From: Succinivibrio sp.
GTDB lineage: Bacteria; Pseudomonadota; Gammaproteobacteria; Enterobacterales; Succinivibrionaceae
Assembly (NCBI GenBank): GCA_017959135.1
Contig: JAGDBH010000264.1
Span: 1 to 18,297 of the forward strand
Direction: 5' to 3'
DNA length: 18,297 nt
Part shown: positions 1-7,860 of the stretch, one piece after another
Numbering within the stretch: the stretch's first letter is position 1
How the letters are laid out: each line of letters opens with the position of its first letter
The notes under the pieces: model-generated
Database searches by the model: none
Seen by the model: the letters and a program-made list of their open reading frames with translations, nothing else
Told to the model about the DNA's origin: nothing
Translations under genes and position numbers: made by a program

Positions 1-342
1 GATGATCTTAAGGCTTCTATCGCTGATATCGATCAGAATCCAAAGCACCTGAACTTTGTGCCAATGGAAGCTGCCCAGCTGCCTCGTTCACTGGATTCAA
101 CCGACCTTGCCTTAGTTCCTGGCAACTATGCCTATGAAGCCAAGCTTCCTTTTGATAAGGCACTAGCTAAGGAAAAGGTTTCAGAGCCAATCAAACTGGT
201 GGTTGCCGTACAGAGTGATCGTGTAAACAGCGTGGGAGCATTCCTGAAGGATGCGGTTGCAAGCCGTGAGTTCACCTCTTCAGTAAATGCAGACCCTCAG
301 TACAGAGATTTTGCAAAGCCAGAGTGGTGGCCAGCAAACTAA
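1..342 (+). CDS. metQ: MetQ-type methionine-binding lipoprotein, C-terminal part (5' end outside window)
   Basis: The reading frame is open from base 1 to the TAA at 340-342, so about 113 C-terminal residues are visible and the signal peptide with lipobox lies off the window. The protein would be the lipid-anchored periplasmic substrate-binding subunit of the D/L-methionine ABC importer. The visible part has the family's look: a stretch on choosing between candidate residues (PMEAAQLPRSLDSTDLALVP), a G-N-Y-A motif in the ligand cleft region, and a C-terminal segment with VAVQSDRVNS and a Trp-Trp near the end (NlpA/MetQ family). metN follows after 38 bases and metI after that, which supports the assignment. 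The order Q-N-I differs from the N-I-Q order of Escherichia coli. Ligand specificity within the NlpA family cannot be read from this fragment. Confidence 0.88.
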   Translation, partial: DDLKASIADIDQNPKHLNFVPMEAAQLPRSLDSTDLALVPGNYAYEAKLPFDKALAKEKVSEPIKLVVAVQSDRVNSVGAFLKDAVASREFTSSVNADPQYRDFAKPEWWPAN

Positions 343-380
343 TTACATAAATATAAGCACAACCTTTATCGGAAAGAAAA

Positions 381-1391
381 ATGATCAGATTTGAAAACCT
401 AAGTGTTAAGTTCAGAAATACAGATACAGAGTACACTGCTGTAGATAAAGTGAACCTAACCATTAACAAAGGCGAGTTCTTCGGAATAGTAGGCGCATCT
501 GGTGCAGGTAAGTCAACACTGGTTCGCACAGTTAACCTGCTGCAGAAGCCTACCTCAGGTAATGTGTACATCAATGGGGAAAACATCGTAAACTACAGCG
601 GACAGAAGCTTAGAAACCTACGATTAAACATTGGTATGATCTTTCAGCACTTCAACCTGATATCAAATGCCACTGTCTATGACAACATAGCTTTTGCCCT
701 TAAGGCCTCAAAAACTCCTGCCAAGGAAATCCACAAAAGAGTTCCTGAGCTTTTAGAGCTGGTAGGTCTTGCAGATAAGGCGGAATTATTTCCGCCATCA
801 CTCTCAGGCGGTCAGAAGCAGCGTGTAGCTATTGCCCGGGCTCTTGCCAACAATCCACAGATCCTTCTATGTGATGAGGCAACCTCTGCACTGGATCCTG
901 ACAACACCAAGGAAGTGATTCAGACTCTGCGTAACATTAAGAATCACTATCCAATCACCATTCTGTTCATCACCCATCAGATGGAGGTTGCAAAATCTCT
1001 GTTTGACAGAATTGCAGTTATGGAAAAAGGACGTCTTGTTGAGGTTGCACCTTCCTACACCCTGTTTGCAACACCACAGTCAGAGGCAGCTAAGGCTCTT
1101 ATCAGCAGTGATTACAAAAAGGCTGTTCCTAAGAAGGTGCTGGAGCAGGAAAAAGATCTCTACATGATCACCTACAAGGAAGAGGGAGCTTTTGATCCTG
1201 TTATTTCAGATGTATCAAGAAAGTTCTTAAACACAGATTTATCTATTATCGAAGGCAATATTGAATACGTGCAGGATAAACCTATAGGAAGACTTCTGAT
1301 TTCTCTGCGTACCAGAGATGAAAAGGACAAGGAGTCTGTAATCAGCTATCTGCACAGAAAGACCTTCATAAGCAGATTGGATGCGGAGTAA
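381..1391 (+). CDS. metN: MetN, ATPase of the methionine ABC importer
   Basis: This 336-residue cytoplasmic ATPase powers methionine uptake together with MetI and MetQ. Visible motifs: Walker A GASGAGKST at residues 38-46, ABC signature LSGGQ at 141-145, Walker B ILLCDE with Asp165 and Glu166, and an H-loop His in the ITHQM stretch near residue 197. After about residue 250 there is a C-terminal extension of roughly 85 residues matching the NIL (regulatory methionine-binding) domain of MetN proteins, which mediates transinhibition by intracellular methionine in the known family. The length agrees with E. coli MetN (about 343). The start ATG at 381 is preceded by GGAAAG. The gene is followed by metI after 3 bases, with the GGAG serving metI overlapping the metN end, so the two are very likely translated in a coupled way. 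Confidence 0.96.
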   Translation: MIRFENLSVKFRNTDTEYTAVDKVNLTINKGEFFGIVGASGAGKSTLVRTVNLLQKPTSGNVYINGENIVNYSGQKLRNLRLNIGMIFQHFNLISNATVYDNIAFALKASKTPAKEIHKRVPELLELVGLADKAELFPPSLSGGQKQRVAIARALANNPQILLCDEATSALDPDNTKEVIQTLRNIKNHYPITILFITHQMEVAKSLFDRIAVMEKGRLVEVAPSYTLFATPQSEAAKALISSDYKKAVPKKVLEQEKDLYMITYKEEGAFDPVISDVSRKFLNTDLSIIEGNIEYVQDKPIGRLLISLRTRDEKDKESVISYLHRKTFISRLDAE

Positions 1392-1394
1392 AAA

Positions 1395-2072
1395 ATGAGC
1401 AGTCAGTTACTGGAATCAACCATAAATATTCTTCAGAACGAGTTTTTAAAATCCATCTATGAAACCGCTCTGATGATTGGAATATCATTTTCATTAAGTC
1501 TAGTCTTCGGTCTTGCACTTGGCTTTGTTCTATACCTGACCTCAGGTAAGACCTTTTTTGAAAAGACCATCAGTCTGAATAAGACAGTATCAGCGTTTAT
1601 CAACATTATCCGCTCCATACCGTTTATTATTCTGGTGGTATTCTCACTGCCTCTAACCTTTATTCTGGTGGGAACAAAAATCGGTCCGATTGCAGCCTCA
1701 GTACCTTTATCAATCGCAGCCATCGTCTTCTTTGCAAGACTGGTTGAGAGTGCTCTGAAGGAGGTTGATGCAGGTGTAATCGAAGCTGCAATTGCAACAG
1801 GAGCCTCTCATTCTCTGATTATCAGAAATGTTCTTTTAGTTGAAGCTGCACCAGCAATTGTCAGAGGCATCACCATAACCTTCATCAATCTTATCGGCTG
1901 CTCAGCAATGGCTGGCATGGTCGGTGGCGGCGGTATCGGTAATCTTGCGATCCAGTATGGTTATTACAGATACGAAACCGGTGTAATGATCTTTACTATC
2001 GTGGTACTGGTTGTTATCGTACAGTTAGCACAGTTAACCGGCGACAGAATTGCCAGACTGCTGACCCACTAA
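1395..2072 (+). CDS. metI: MetI, permease of the methionine ABC importer
   Basis: This 225-residue inner-membrane permease forms the methionine channel as a homodimer with two MetN subunits. The sequence shows about five hydrophobic segments (roughly residues 18-47, 58-83, 88-115, 150-175 and 190-215). The coupling (EAA) loop is around residues 120-150 and has the pattern E-A-A-I-A-T-G-A-S, where the permease contacts the ATPase. The segment GMVGGGGIGNLAIQYGYYRY near the C-terminus is characteristic of MetI. The length matches E. coli MetI (217). The ATG at 1395 lies 3 bases after the metN stop, with GGAG in the last metN codons. The aminotransferase gene begins 20 bases after the stop, so methionine import and transamination are probably cotranscribed. 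Confidence 0.96.
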   Translation: MSSQLLESTINILQNEFLKSIYETALMIGISFSLSLVFGLALGFVLYLTSGKTFFEKTISLNKTVSAFINIIRSIPFIILVVFSLPLTFILVGTKIGPIAASVPLSIAAIVFFARLVESALKEVDAGVIEAAIATGASHSLIIRNVLLVEAAPAIVRGITITFINLIGCSAMAGMVGGGGIGNLAIQYGYYRYETGVMIFTIVVLVVIVQLAQLTGDRIARLLTH

Positions 2073-2092
2073 CAGAAAGAATAAGGTTACTC

Positions 2093-3253
2093 ATGATTAC
2101 TCTAAGTGAAAGAACAAAATATTTTACTGATTCGGTCATACGTCGTATGACCAGAATCTGCAACGGCTGCGGTGCTATCAATCTCTCCCAGGGATTTCCT
2201 GATAATCCGCCGCCATTTGAAGTGACTCAGAGTCTTTCAGAGATTGCACTTAGCGGACCACATCAGTATTCAATCACTTTCGGAGCTCAGGATACCAGAG
2301 AGGCACTCTCAGCTAAAATCGAGCACTTCTCCGGTATCAGATATAATCCTGATACTGAGCTCTGTATTACCTGCGGCGGCACAGAAGCCATGATGAGCGC
2401 AGTTATGGCAACCTTAAATCCAGGCGATAAGATAGCCATCTTCTCACCTTTTTATGAGAATTACGGAGCTGATGCCATTCTCTGTGGAGCAGAACCTATC
2501 TATGTACCGCTGCATACTCCTGACTTCTCATTTGATGAGAAAGAACTTGAGAACGCATTTTCACAGGGAGCAAAAGCCCTAATCCTATGTAATCCATCAA
2601 ATCCAAGCGGCAAGGTATTTACCCGTGATGAGCTTTTAACCATTGCAAAGCTTGTAGAAAAGTACAACGCCTTTGTGATTACCGACGAGGTTTATGAGCA
2701 CATCATTTTCGAGCCTTACAGCCACACCTACTTTGCCTCACTGGAGGGTATGAGAGATAGAACCATTATGTGTAACTCTCTATCTAAGACATACTCTATT
2801 ACAGGCTGGAGACTTGGCTATGTAGCTGCACCTCCAGAGGTTATGGACAGAATCAGAAAGGTTCATGACTTTCTTACCGTCGGAGCAGCAGCTCCTCTGC
2901 AGAAGGCAATTATCAAGGGTCTGACTCTGCCGGATTCATACTATCAGGATGTAAGAAAACTCTTCACCCACAGAAAGAATCTTTTCTGCGGTGGACTTAA
3001 GAAGCTTGGTCTTGATTTCTATGAGCCTCAGGGCACTTACTTCGTGCTGGTTGATATAAGCTCCTTTGGCTATGACGACGACTATCAGTTCTGTCTTGAT
3101 CTGGCCAATAAGATTAAAGTTGGTGCAGTGCCTGGTTCATCATTCTTCAAAGAGAAAGAGAACCGTTATATCCGACTGCACTTTGCCAAGTCAGATGAGG
3201 TTCTTAACAGTGCATTAAAAAATCTTGAGAATATTCATACGCTTAAAAAATAA
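2093..3253 (+). CDS. Class I/II PLP-dependent aminotransferase, YbdL/kynurenine aminotransferase-like
   Basis: A 386-residue fold-type I aminotransferase. Visible landmarks: INLSQGFPDNPPP near residue 28, GGTEA near 99, NPSNPSGKV near 166 (Asn and Pro of the PLP pocket), TDEVYEHI near 200, and the PLP lysine Lys232 in SLSKTYSITGWRLGY. The TGWR-LGY, R-K-V-H and TYFVLVD stretches give the layout of E. coli YbdL, a methionine/aromatic aminotransferase, rather than AspC. It begins 20 bases after metI behind an AAGG and is the last gene before a strong terminator, so it shares the metQNI transcript. That context suggests methionine to 4-methylthio-2-oxobutanoate conversion or the reverse, but aromatic amino acids are equally possible for this subfamily. 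Family assignment is firm; the substrate is inferred. Confidence 0.88.
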   Translation: MITLSERTKYFTDSVIRRMTRICNGCGAINLSQGFPDNPPPFEVTQSLSEIALSGPHQYSITFGAQDTREALSAKIEHFSGIRYNPDTELCITCGGTEAMMSAVMATLNPGDKIAIFSPFYENYGADAILCGAEPIYVPLHTPDFSFDEKELENAFSQGAKALILCNPSNPSGKVFTRDELLTIAKLVEKYNAFVITDEVYEHIIFEPYSHTYFASLEGMRDRTIMCNSLSKTYSITGWRLGYVAAPPEVMDRIRKVHDFLTVGAAAPLQKAIIKGLTLPDSYYQDVRKLFTHRKNLFCGGLKKLGLDFYEPQGTYFVLVDISSFGYDDDYQFCLDLANKIKVGAVPGSSFFKEKENRYIRLHFAKSDEVLNSALKNLENIHTLKK

Positions 3254-3297
3254 CTCTAAAAACTCCTTTATTTCAGGGATACACATACCTCGTTCAC

Positions 3298-3332
3298 AAC
3301 TCCTTATATCTTCTTCATAAGGAGTTTTTTTT
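3298..3332 (+). terminator. Rho-independent terminator after the metQNI-aminotransferase unit
   Basis: A perfect 10-bp stem (AACTCCTTAT at 3298-3307 with ATAAGGAGTT at 3317-3326) closes a 9-base loop and runs into a T tract through 3332. It lies 45 bases after the aminotransferase stop. A second copy of AACTCCTTTA at 3261-3270 could compete weakly for the same 3' arm. Confidence 0.9.
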
Positions 3333-3532
3333 ACCTCTTATAAATTTCAGTTATAGCCAACCATAAAAATATAGTATTAGACAGATTTTGTATATTTTAT
3401 AAAATGCTACATATTATTCACGGATACAGTTTTATTAGATAAAGAAACGATATATCCAATAATTATTATAAATAAACATACCATAAAGAATAGCTATACA
3501 AAGTTATAGCAAATAACTATAAGGTTCGAGAT
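3333..3532 (+). promoter_or_regulatory. AT-rich leader of the 2-oxoacid oxidoreductase unit with competing hairpins over the ribosome binding site
   Basis: This stretch is strongly AT-rich and must contain the promoter of the five-gene unit, because a strong terminator precedes it. A TATAAA at 3467-3472 is a possible -10 but has no convincing -35. Close to the start codon three short segments compete. GCTATA (3493-3498) can pair with TATAGC (3505-3510). The overlapping TTATAG (3504-3509) can instead pair with CTATAA (3517-3522), which runs into the AAGG (3521-3524) used by the ATG at 3533. The pairings exclude each other. Whether this is used for control is inference only; the stems are 6 bp and AT-rich. 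Confidence 0.4.
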
Positions 3533-4054
3533 ATGTACGAAATATTATGGCACGGACGAGGTGGCCAGGGAGCCTTTACTGCAGCAAAACTACTGTCTGC
3601 AGCCTGGACCTTCAAAGCCGATGAGAACAAGGCACTTGCCTTCCCTTCTTTCGGTCCTGAAAGACGTGGAGCCCCTGTCAGAGCTTTCTCAAGACTGGGA
3701 AGCGGTTCTTTAGGAGATCGCTCTCAGATAAAGAAAGCTGACTACGTGGTCTTTCTGGATGACACTCTGTTCGACGAACAGGCATATGAGGAATTAAAGG
3801 AAAACGGAAAGATCATTCTCTGCACCAAAGAGAAAGTAAACGATGATCGGGTTCTATGCATCGACGGACAGAAGATTGCTCTTGATATTTTAAAAAGACC
3901 TATTACCAATACTGTGGTTCTGGGAGCTCTTCTTAAGGTCTTTAATGCCATAAAAATCGAAGATTTAAAGCCTGCTGTACAGAAGCTGATGTCACCAAAA
4001 ATCGCAGATATCAACCTTGAGGCAATCAGATTTGCCTATGAGGAGGAGGTCTGA
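3533..4054 (+). CDS. 2-oxoacid:ferredoxin oxidoreductase, gamma subunit (PorC/VorC-type)
   Basis: This 173-residue protein is the gamma subunit of a four-subunit, CoA- and thiamine-pyrophosphate-dependent 2-oxoacid:ferredoxin oxidoreductase (POR/VOR family), which interconverts a 2-oxo acid plus CoA and an acyl-CoA plus CO2 with low-potential electrons. The diagnostic N-terminus HGRGGQGAFTAAKLL (residues 7-21) and the FPSFGPERRGAPVRAF stretch near residue 38 are visible. The length suits the gamma subunit (about 180). Gene order gamma-delta-alpha-beta is the same as porCDAB of epsilonproteobacteria. Its stop TGA overlaps the next ATG by one base (4054), and GGAGGAGG near the end serves the next gene. 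Whether pyruvate, branched-chain or aryl 2-oxo acids are the substrate cannot be told from this subunit. Confidence 0.92.
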   Translation: MYEILWHGRGGQGAFTAAKLLSAAWTFKADENKALAFPSFGPERRGAPVRAFSRLGSGSLGDRSQIKKADYVVFLDDTLFDEQAYEELKENGKIILCTKEKVNDDRVLCIDGQKIALDILKRPITNTVVLGALLKVFNAIKIEDLKPAVQKLMSPKIADINLEAIRFAYEEEV

Positions 4055-4341
4055 TGATTCGTGATGTTAATGAAAAAGCTTTTACAACCTTAAAAAACAT
4101 CCCATTTGCACCAGCATACAAACACACTCTGGTAAGTGTAAATAGCGGTTTCAGAACTGAAAAACCAGTCTGCAACAGGGATAAATGTAACGGCTGTTTT
4201 CTATGCTACCTGTACTGTCCTGACGGAGTCATAAGTAAGGATGGGGAAAGTATCAGCATAAATTATGACTACTGCAAGGGCTGCGGTATCTGTCAGAAGA
4301 TCTGCCGCAAGGACGCAATTCATATGGAGAAGGAAAGATAA
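4054..4341 (+). CDS. 2-oxoacid:ferredoxin oxidoreductase, delta subunit (2x[4Fe-4S] ferredoxin-like)
   Basis: A 95-residue dicluster ferredoxin-like subunit that passes electrons from the thiamine-diphosphate site to external ferredoxin. Two cluster motifs are visible: Cys45, Cys48, Cys51 and Cys55-Pro for the first, and Cys74, Cys77, Cys80 and Cys84 for the second, with an additional Cys40 just upstream. The second motif ends Cys-Arg rather than the common Cys-Pro. The gene overlaps its upstream neighbour by one base (TGATG) and its downstream neighbour by one base (TAATG), so translation is coupled across gamma, delta and alpha, as expected for equimolar subunits. The strict need for oxygen-sensitive clusters fits an anaerobe. 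Confidence 0.93.
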   Translation: MIRDVNEKAFTTLKNIPFAPAYKHTLVSVNSGFRTEKPVCNRDKCNGCFLCYLYCPDGVISKDGESISINYDYCKGCGICQKICRKDAIHMEKER

Positions 4342-5498
4342 TGACCAAGGAGTTTCTCTCAGGAAATGAGGCATTTGCTTATGGAGTAAAGCTCTCCAGG
4401 CCACATGTTATCTCAGCCTATCCAATAACACCACAGACTACGGTTGTTGAAAAGCTTGCAACCCTGGTCGAGAAAGGTGAATTAAAAGCTGATTTCATCC
4501 ATGTTGAGTCAGAGCATTCAGCTTTATCAGCAGCTATAGGAGCTAGTGCTGTGGGTGCAAGAACCTTTACAGCAACTTCCTCACAGGGCCTTCTGTATAT
4601 GGCTGAATGCCTTCCTTACGCAGCAGGTGGCAGATTTCCGATTGTAATGATGAATGCAAATCGTTCTACTGCTCTGCCATGGAATATCTACGGTGATCAG
4701 AGAGATTCTCTGACTCTTTTGGATTCAGGCTGGATTCAGGCCTATGCAAAGGATGCCCAGGAGGCTTTAGATCTGGCTTTAATGAGTTTCTATATTGCAG
4801 AGGATAAACGTGTTGCTACCCCTGTAATGGTAAACCTTGATGGCTTTACTCTGACTCATACCTATGAGGCAGTTGAGGTTCCATCAGATGATGAAGCGGA
4901 GGGATTTCTTCCTGATTATGAAACAGATAACAAACTCTCACTCGAAGAACCAAAGAATATGGCCTTCACTGCAGGACCAGATACCAACACCGAATTCAAA
5001 TATAAGGAACATCTGGGCGTACTTGCAGCAAGGGATGTCATTTCAGAATGTGAAGGACGTTTTGAAGAATACTTCGGACGTAAGTACACAGGACTTGTGG
5101 AGCAGTACCGTACAGAGGACGCTGAATACATAGTCATAACCCTTGGCACCCTGTACAAGAGTGTCTGCGAATGTGTGGATAAGCTCCGCGACAGAAACAG
5201 GAAGGTTGGCTGTCTGAGACTCAGATACCTGAGACCTTTCCCTAAGACAGAGCTGATTGAAGCTCTGAAGGGAGTTAAAGCTGTCGGCGTTCTGGAGAAG
5301 GATATCTCCTTTGGCAATGAAGGTACGGTTTATACCAATGTCTGCTCAGCACTGCAGCAGAGCAGTTTTAATCAGCCTTGCTCCAACTATATAGCAGGAC
5401 TTGGCGGCAGAGATGTTCCCCTCTCTGATATTGAGGAGATCTTTGAAGATCTTGAAAGAGAACAGAACGGTGTTCATTTTGTCGGACTTGAGGAGTAG
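4341..5498 (+). CDS. 2-oxoacid:ferredoxin oxidoreductase, alpha subunit (PorA/VorB-type)
   Basis: A 385-residue alpha subunit containing the pyrimidine-binding (PYR) domain of the split thiamine-diphosphate enzyme. The hallmark SAYPITPQT is at residues 25-33 (YPITP 27-31), followed by HVESEHSA (54-61), whose conserved Glu takes part in cofactor activation in the family. Further landmarks are TSSQGLLYMAE near residue 77 and the domain II stretch LRLRYLRPFP near residue 293. The length is normal for the four-subunit class (about 390). The sequence carries features shared by pyruvate and 2-oxoisovalerate enzymes, so substrate remains open; the linked CoA ligase gene argues for a substrate other than pyruvate. 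Confidence 0.93.
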   Translation: MTKEFLSGNEAFAYGVKLSRPHVISAYPITPQTTVVEKLATLVEKGELKADFIHVESEHSALSAAIGASAVGARTFTATSSQGLLYMAECLPYAAGGRFPIVMMNANRSTALPWNIYGDQRDSLTLLDSGWIQAYAKDAQEALDLALMSFYIAEDKRVATPVMVNLDGFTLTHTYEAVEVPSDDEAEGFLPDYETDNKLSLEEPKNMAFTAGPDTNTEFKYKEHLGVLAARDVISECEGRFEEYFGRKYTGLVEQYRTEDAEYIVITLGTLYKSVCECVDKLRDRNRKVGCLRLRYLRPFPKTELIEALKGVKAVGVLEKDISFGNEGTVYTNVCSALQQSSFNQPCSNYIAGLGGRDVPLSDIEEIFEDLEREQNGVHFVGLEE

Positions 5499-5500
5499 CC

Positions 5501-6394
5501 ATGAGCGTTAATGTAAATACACTTCGTGAAGATGAATACTTCTTCGGTCACAAGGCTTGCGCCGGCTGTGGCGGTGCTCTGGCAGTGAGAATCGCGCTCA
5601 AGGTTATCGGCCCTAATGCCATTGCAACCATCCCTGCAGGATGTATGTCTGCTGTTGGATTTAACTTCCCTCAGCTGTGCTTTAAGAACAATGCCATCAT
5701 TTCAACCTTTGCGGGAACCGCATCAATGATGACTGGAATTGAGGCTGGACTTAAGGCTCTTGGTAAAAAGGATTACAAGGTGGTTGGTTTCGCCGGAGAC
5801 GGCGGTACTGCTGATATCGGAATCCAGGCGCTTTCAGGAGCCATCGATAGAAACGACGATGTGCTTTATATCTGCTATGACAATGAAGCCTATATGAATA
5901 CCGGTATTCAGAAAAGCTCACTGACACCTTTCGGTGCCAGAACAACAACTACACCGGCAGGAAGGAATATTAAGGGAAATCAGAAGGTTAAGAAGAATAT
6001 GTTTGAAATCGTGGCAGCACACGGAATCAGATACTGCGCCACAGCAAGCATCGGCTACCTTCAGGATTTCATGAATAAGGTTGAGAAAGCTGCATCTATC
6101 AAGGGAACCTCCTACATTCATGTGCTGGCTCCATGCCCAACCGGCTGGGGAATAAAAACCGATGAATGTGTAGAGGTTGCCAAAGAGGTTGTGGACTGCG
6201 GACTGTGGTACCTGGCTGAGTATGAGCACGGAACCTACAGACTGAACAGAAGACCTCGCGAATTTACAGATGTGGCCCACTACATCAGACGTCAGGACAG
6301 ATTCAAGCATCTTTCTGACACTGAAATTAAAGAGATTACTCTTCAGAGAGATGCCAAGTGGCAGCTTCTGGATAAACAGTATTTTTCAAAATAA
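5501..6394 (+). CDS. 2-oxoacid:ferredoxin oxidoreductase, beta subunit (TPP-binding)
   Basis: A 297-residue beta subunit that binds the diphosphate of thiamine diphosphate and one [4Fe-4S] cluster. Visible: CAGCGG with Cys20 and Cys23, Cys47 in the IPAGCMS stretch, and Cys211 in APCPTGW, which together can supply the four cluster ligands. The TPP motif starts at GDGG (98-101) and ends at Asn127/Asn132 in YDNEAYMNTG. TPFGARTTTTPAG near residue 141 is typical of POR/VOR beta subunits. It starts 2 bases after the alpha stop, behind GAGGAG. The CoA ligase gene follows after a 25-base gap with its own AGAGGAA site. Confidence 0.93.
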   Translation: MSVNVNTLREDEYFFGHKACAGCGGALAVRIALKVIGPNAIATIPAGCMSAVGFNFPQLCFKNNAIISTFAGTASMMTGIEAGLKALGKKDYKVVGFAGDGGTADIGIQALSGAIDRNDDVLYICYDNEAYMNTGIQKSSLTPFGARTTTTPAGRNIKGNQKVKKNMFEIVAAHGIRYCATASIGYLQDFMNKVEKAASIKGTSYIHVLAPCPTGWGIKTDECVEVAKEVVDCGLWYLAEYEHGTYRLNRRPREFTDVAHYIRRQDRFKHLSDTEIKEITLQRDAKWQLLDKQYFSK

Positions 6395-6419
6395 ATTTAA
6401 TAACAAGAGGAAATATAAA

Positions 6420-7757
6420 ATGCCTATCAACGATACCAAGTATTGGAACGAGGAACTGGAAACCATATCACGTCAGGACCTCGAAAAGCAGCAGTTAAAG
6501 GATCTTAAGAAGATCGTTAAATATGCCTATGACAATTCTCCTTACTACAAGAGAGCATTTGATCAGGCAGGAGTTAAACCTGAGGATATCGTAACCTTAA
6601 AGGATATCGAGAAATTCCCATTCATGGACAAAAAGACTCAGCGTGAGACTCAGGGAAAGGGTTCTTTCCTAGGTGAGCTGTGTGCTGTACCGGAGAATGA
6701 TGTTGTATTCATTTCAACTTCATCAGGTTCAACCGGTGTTCCTACCATCTCTCCATTCACTCAGAAGGACTTTGATGAGTTCCAGGAGACTGAGGCACGC
6801 TGGTTCTGGCAGGTTGGTGTAAGACCAAATGACCGTTATGTACACGCACTGAATTTCTCACTGTACGTTGGCGGTCCTGATGTTATCGGTGCTCAGAAAA
6901 CCGGTGCACTGTGCATCTGGGGCGGTACACTTCCATCAGAAAGACTTCTGTGGGTTCTTCAGAACTACAAGCCAACCGTAATCTGGACTTCACCATCATA
7001 TGCATGGCAGCTTGGTGAGAAGGCATTAAAGAACGGTATTGATCCTAAGAAGGATTTAAACATCAAGAAGATCATCGTTGCAGGTGAGCTTGGCGGTTCA
7101 ATCAACGAAACCCGTAAAGCTATTGAGGAGCTATGGGGAGCTGAGGTTTACGACTTCTACGGTCTGTCAGACATCTTCGGTGCCTGCGCTGCAATGTGTG
7201 AATACAAGGATGGTCTGCATATCGCAGAGAACCATATTCTGGTTGAAACTGTTGATCCTCAGACTGGTGAAGTGCTGCCTCCTGGCTCAAAGGGTGAGTT
7301 CGTATTCACAACTCTACGTAAGCATGCCCGTCCTCTGATCCGTTTCAGAACCGGTGATATCGGCTGGATTGACACCTCAAAGTGCAAGTGCGGCAGAACC
7401 CATGGCAGAATCCATGTTCTTGGCCGTAAGGATGATATGTTCATTGTAAGTGCTGTTAACGTCTTCCCTTCAGACGTTGAAGCAGGTATCAGAAGTATCC
7501 CAGGTCTGACCGGTGAATACCGCATCAGAATCTACGATCAGGATTACACCTGCAAGTATGCAGTTGAGGTTGAGAAGAAGGCAGAGAACGATCAGGATGA
7601 TGCAGAAGTAATCAACACTGTATCTAATACCCTGAAAGCCAGAATCGGTGTAAAACCTGCAAATGTGGTTGTACACAAGGATGGCGGTCTGAATACACGT
7701 TCTGAGCACAAATCAAAGCGCGTTATTGATGAACGTGAGCACAAGCTGGATTCTTAA
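6420..7757 (+). CDS. Phenylacetate-CoA ligase family (PaaK-like) AMP-forming acyl-CoA ligase
   Basis: A 445-residue adenylate-forming enzyme that activates a carboxylic acid to its CoA thioester with ATP. The start is ATG 6420, preceded by AGAGGAAA; an in-frame ATG at 6270 lies inside the beta subunit gene and would add 50 unrelated residues. Visible motifs: P-loop STSSGSTGVPT near residue 100, FYGLSD near 244, the adenylate-binding RTGDIGW near 315, a CKCGR Cys pair near 324 as in PaaK proteins, and a C-terminal domain with a Lys-rich end. The length matches PaaK (about 440). PaaK homologues linked to indolepyruvate- or 2-oxoisovalerate-type oxidoreductases are common in anaerobes. The likely substrate is phenylacetate, indoleacetate or a branched short-chain acid; which one is not decided here. 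Confidence 0.9.
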   Translation: MPINDTKYWNEELETISRQDLEKQQLKDLKKIVKYAYDNSPYYKRAFDQAGVKPEDIVTLKDIEKFPFMDKKTQRETQGKGSFLGELCAVPENDVVFISTSSGSTGVPTISPFTQKDFDEFQETEARWFWQVGVRPNDRYVHALNFSLYVGGPDVIGAQKTGALCIWGGTLPSERLLWVLQNYKPTVIWTSPSYAWQLGEKALKNGIDPKKDLNIKKIIVAGELGGSINETRKAIEELWGAEVYDFYGLSDIFGACAAMCEYKDGLHIAENHILVETVDPQTGEVLPPGSKGEFVFTTLRKHARPLIRFRTGDIGWIDTSKCKCGRTHGRIHVLGRKDDMFIVSAVNVFPSDVEAGIRSIPGLTGEYRIRIYDQDYTCKYAVEVEKKAENDQDDAEVINTVSNTLKARIGVKPANVVVHKDGGLNTRSEHKSKRVIDEREHKLDS

Positions 7758-7770
7758 AGCCTGATTGTAG

Positions 7771-7802
7771 GGCGCTGGAGAAACAGAACTCCGGCGTCTT
7801 TT
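7771..7802 (+). terminator. Terminator after the oxidoreductase/CoA ligase unit
   Basis: GGCGCTGGAG (7771-7780) pairs with CTCCGGCGTC (7789-7798), giving a 10-bp stem with two G-U pairs around an 8-base A-rich loop, followed directly by TTTT. It starts 13 bases after the ligase stop. The U tract is short but the stem is GC-rich. Confidence 0.75.
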
Positions 7803-7860
7803 AGCCCCAAAACAGTGAATTTTCAAAAAAAAACATTAATTTTATAAAAAAAACTTTATT

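Noticed and set aside
4916..5317. Open frame of 133 codons antisense to the alpha subunit gene
   Set aside because: Serine- and leucine-rich shadow of the coding strand without a start signal.
5918..6310. Open frame of 130 codons antisense to the beta subunit gene
   Set aside because: The sense frame encodes a well conserved enzyme; the antisense peptide has no recognisable pattern and no ribosome binding site.
6270..6419. N-terminal extension of the PaaK-like ligase from an in-frame ATG at 6270
   Set aside because: It lies inside the beta subunit gene, has no ribosome binding site, and adds 50 residues unlike the family; ATG 6420 has AGAGGAAA upstream and starts where PaaK proteins start.
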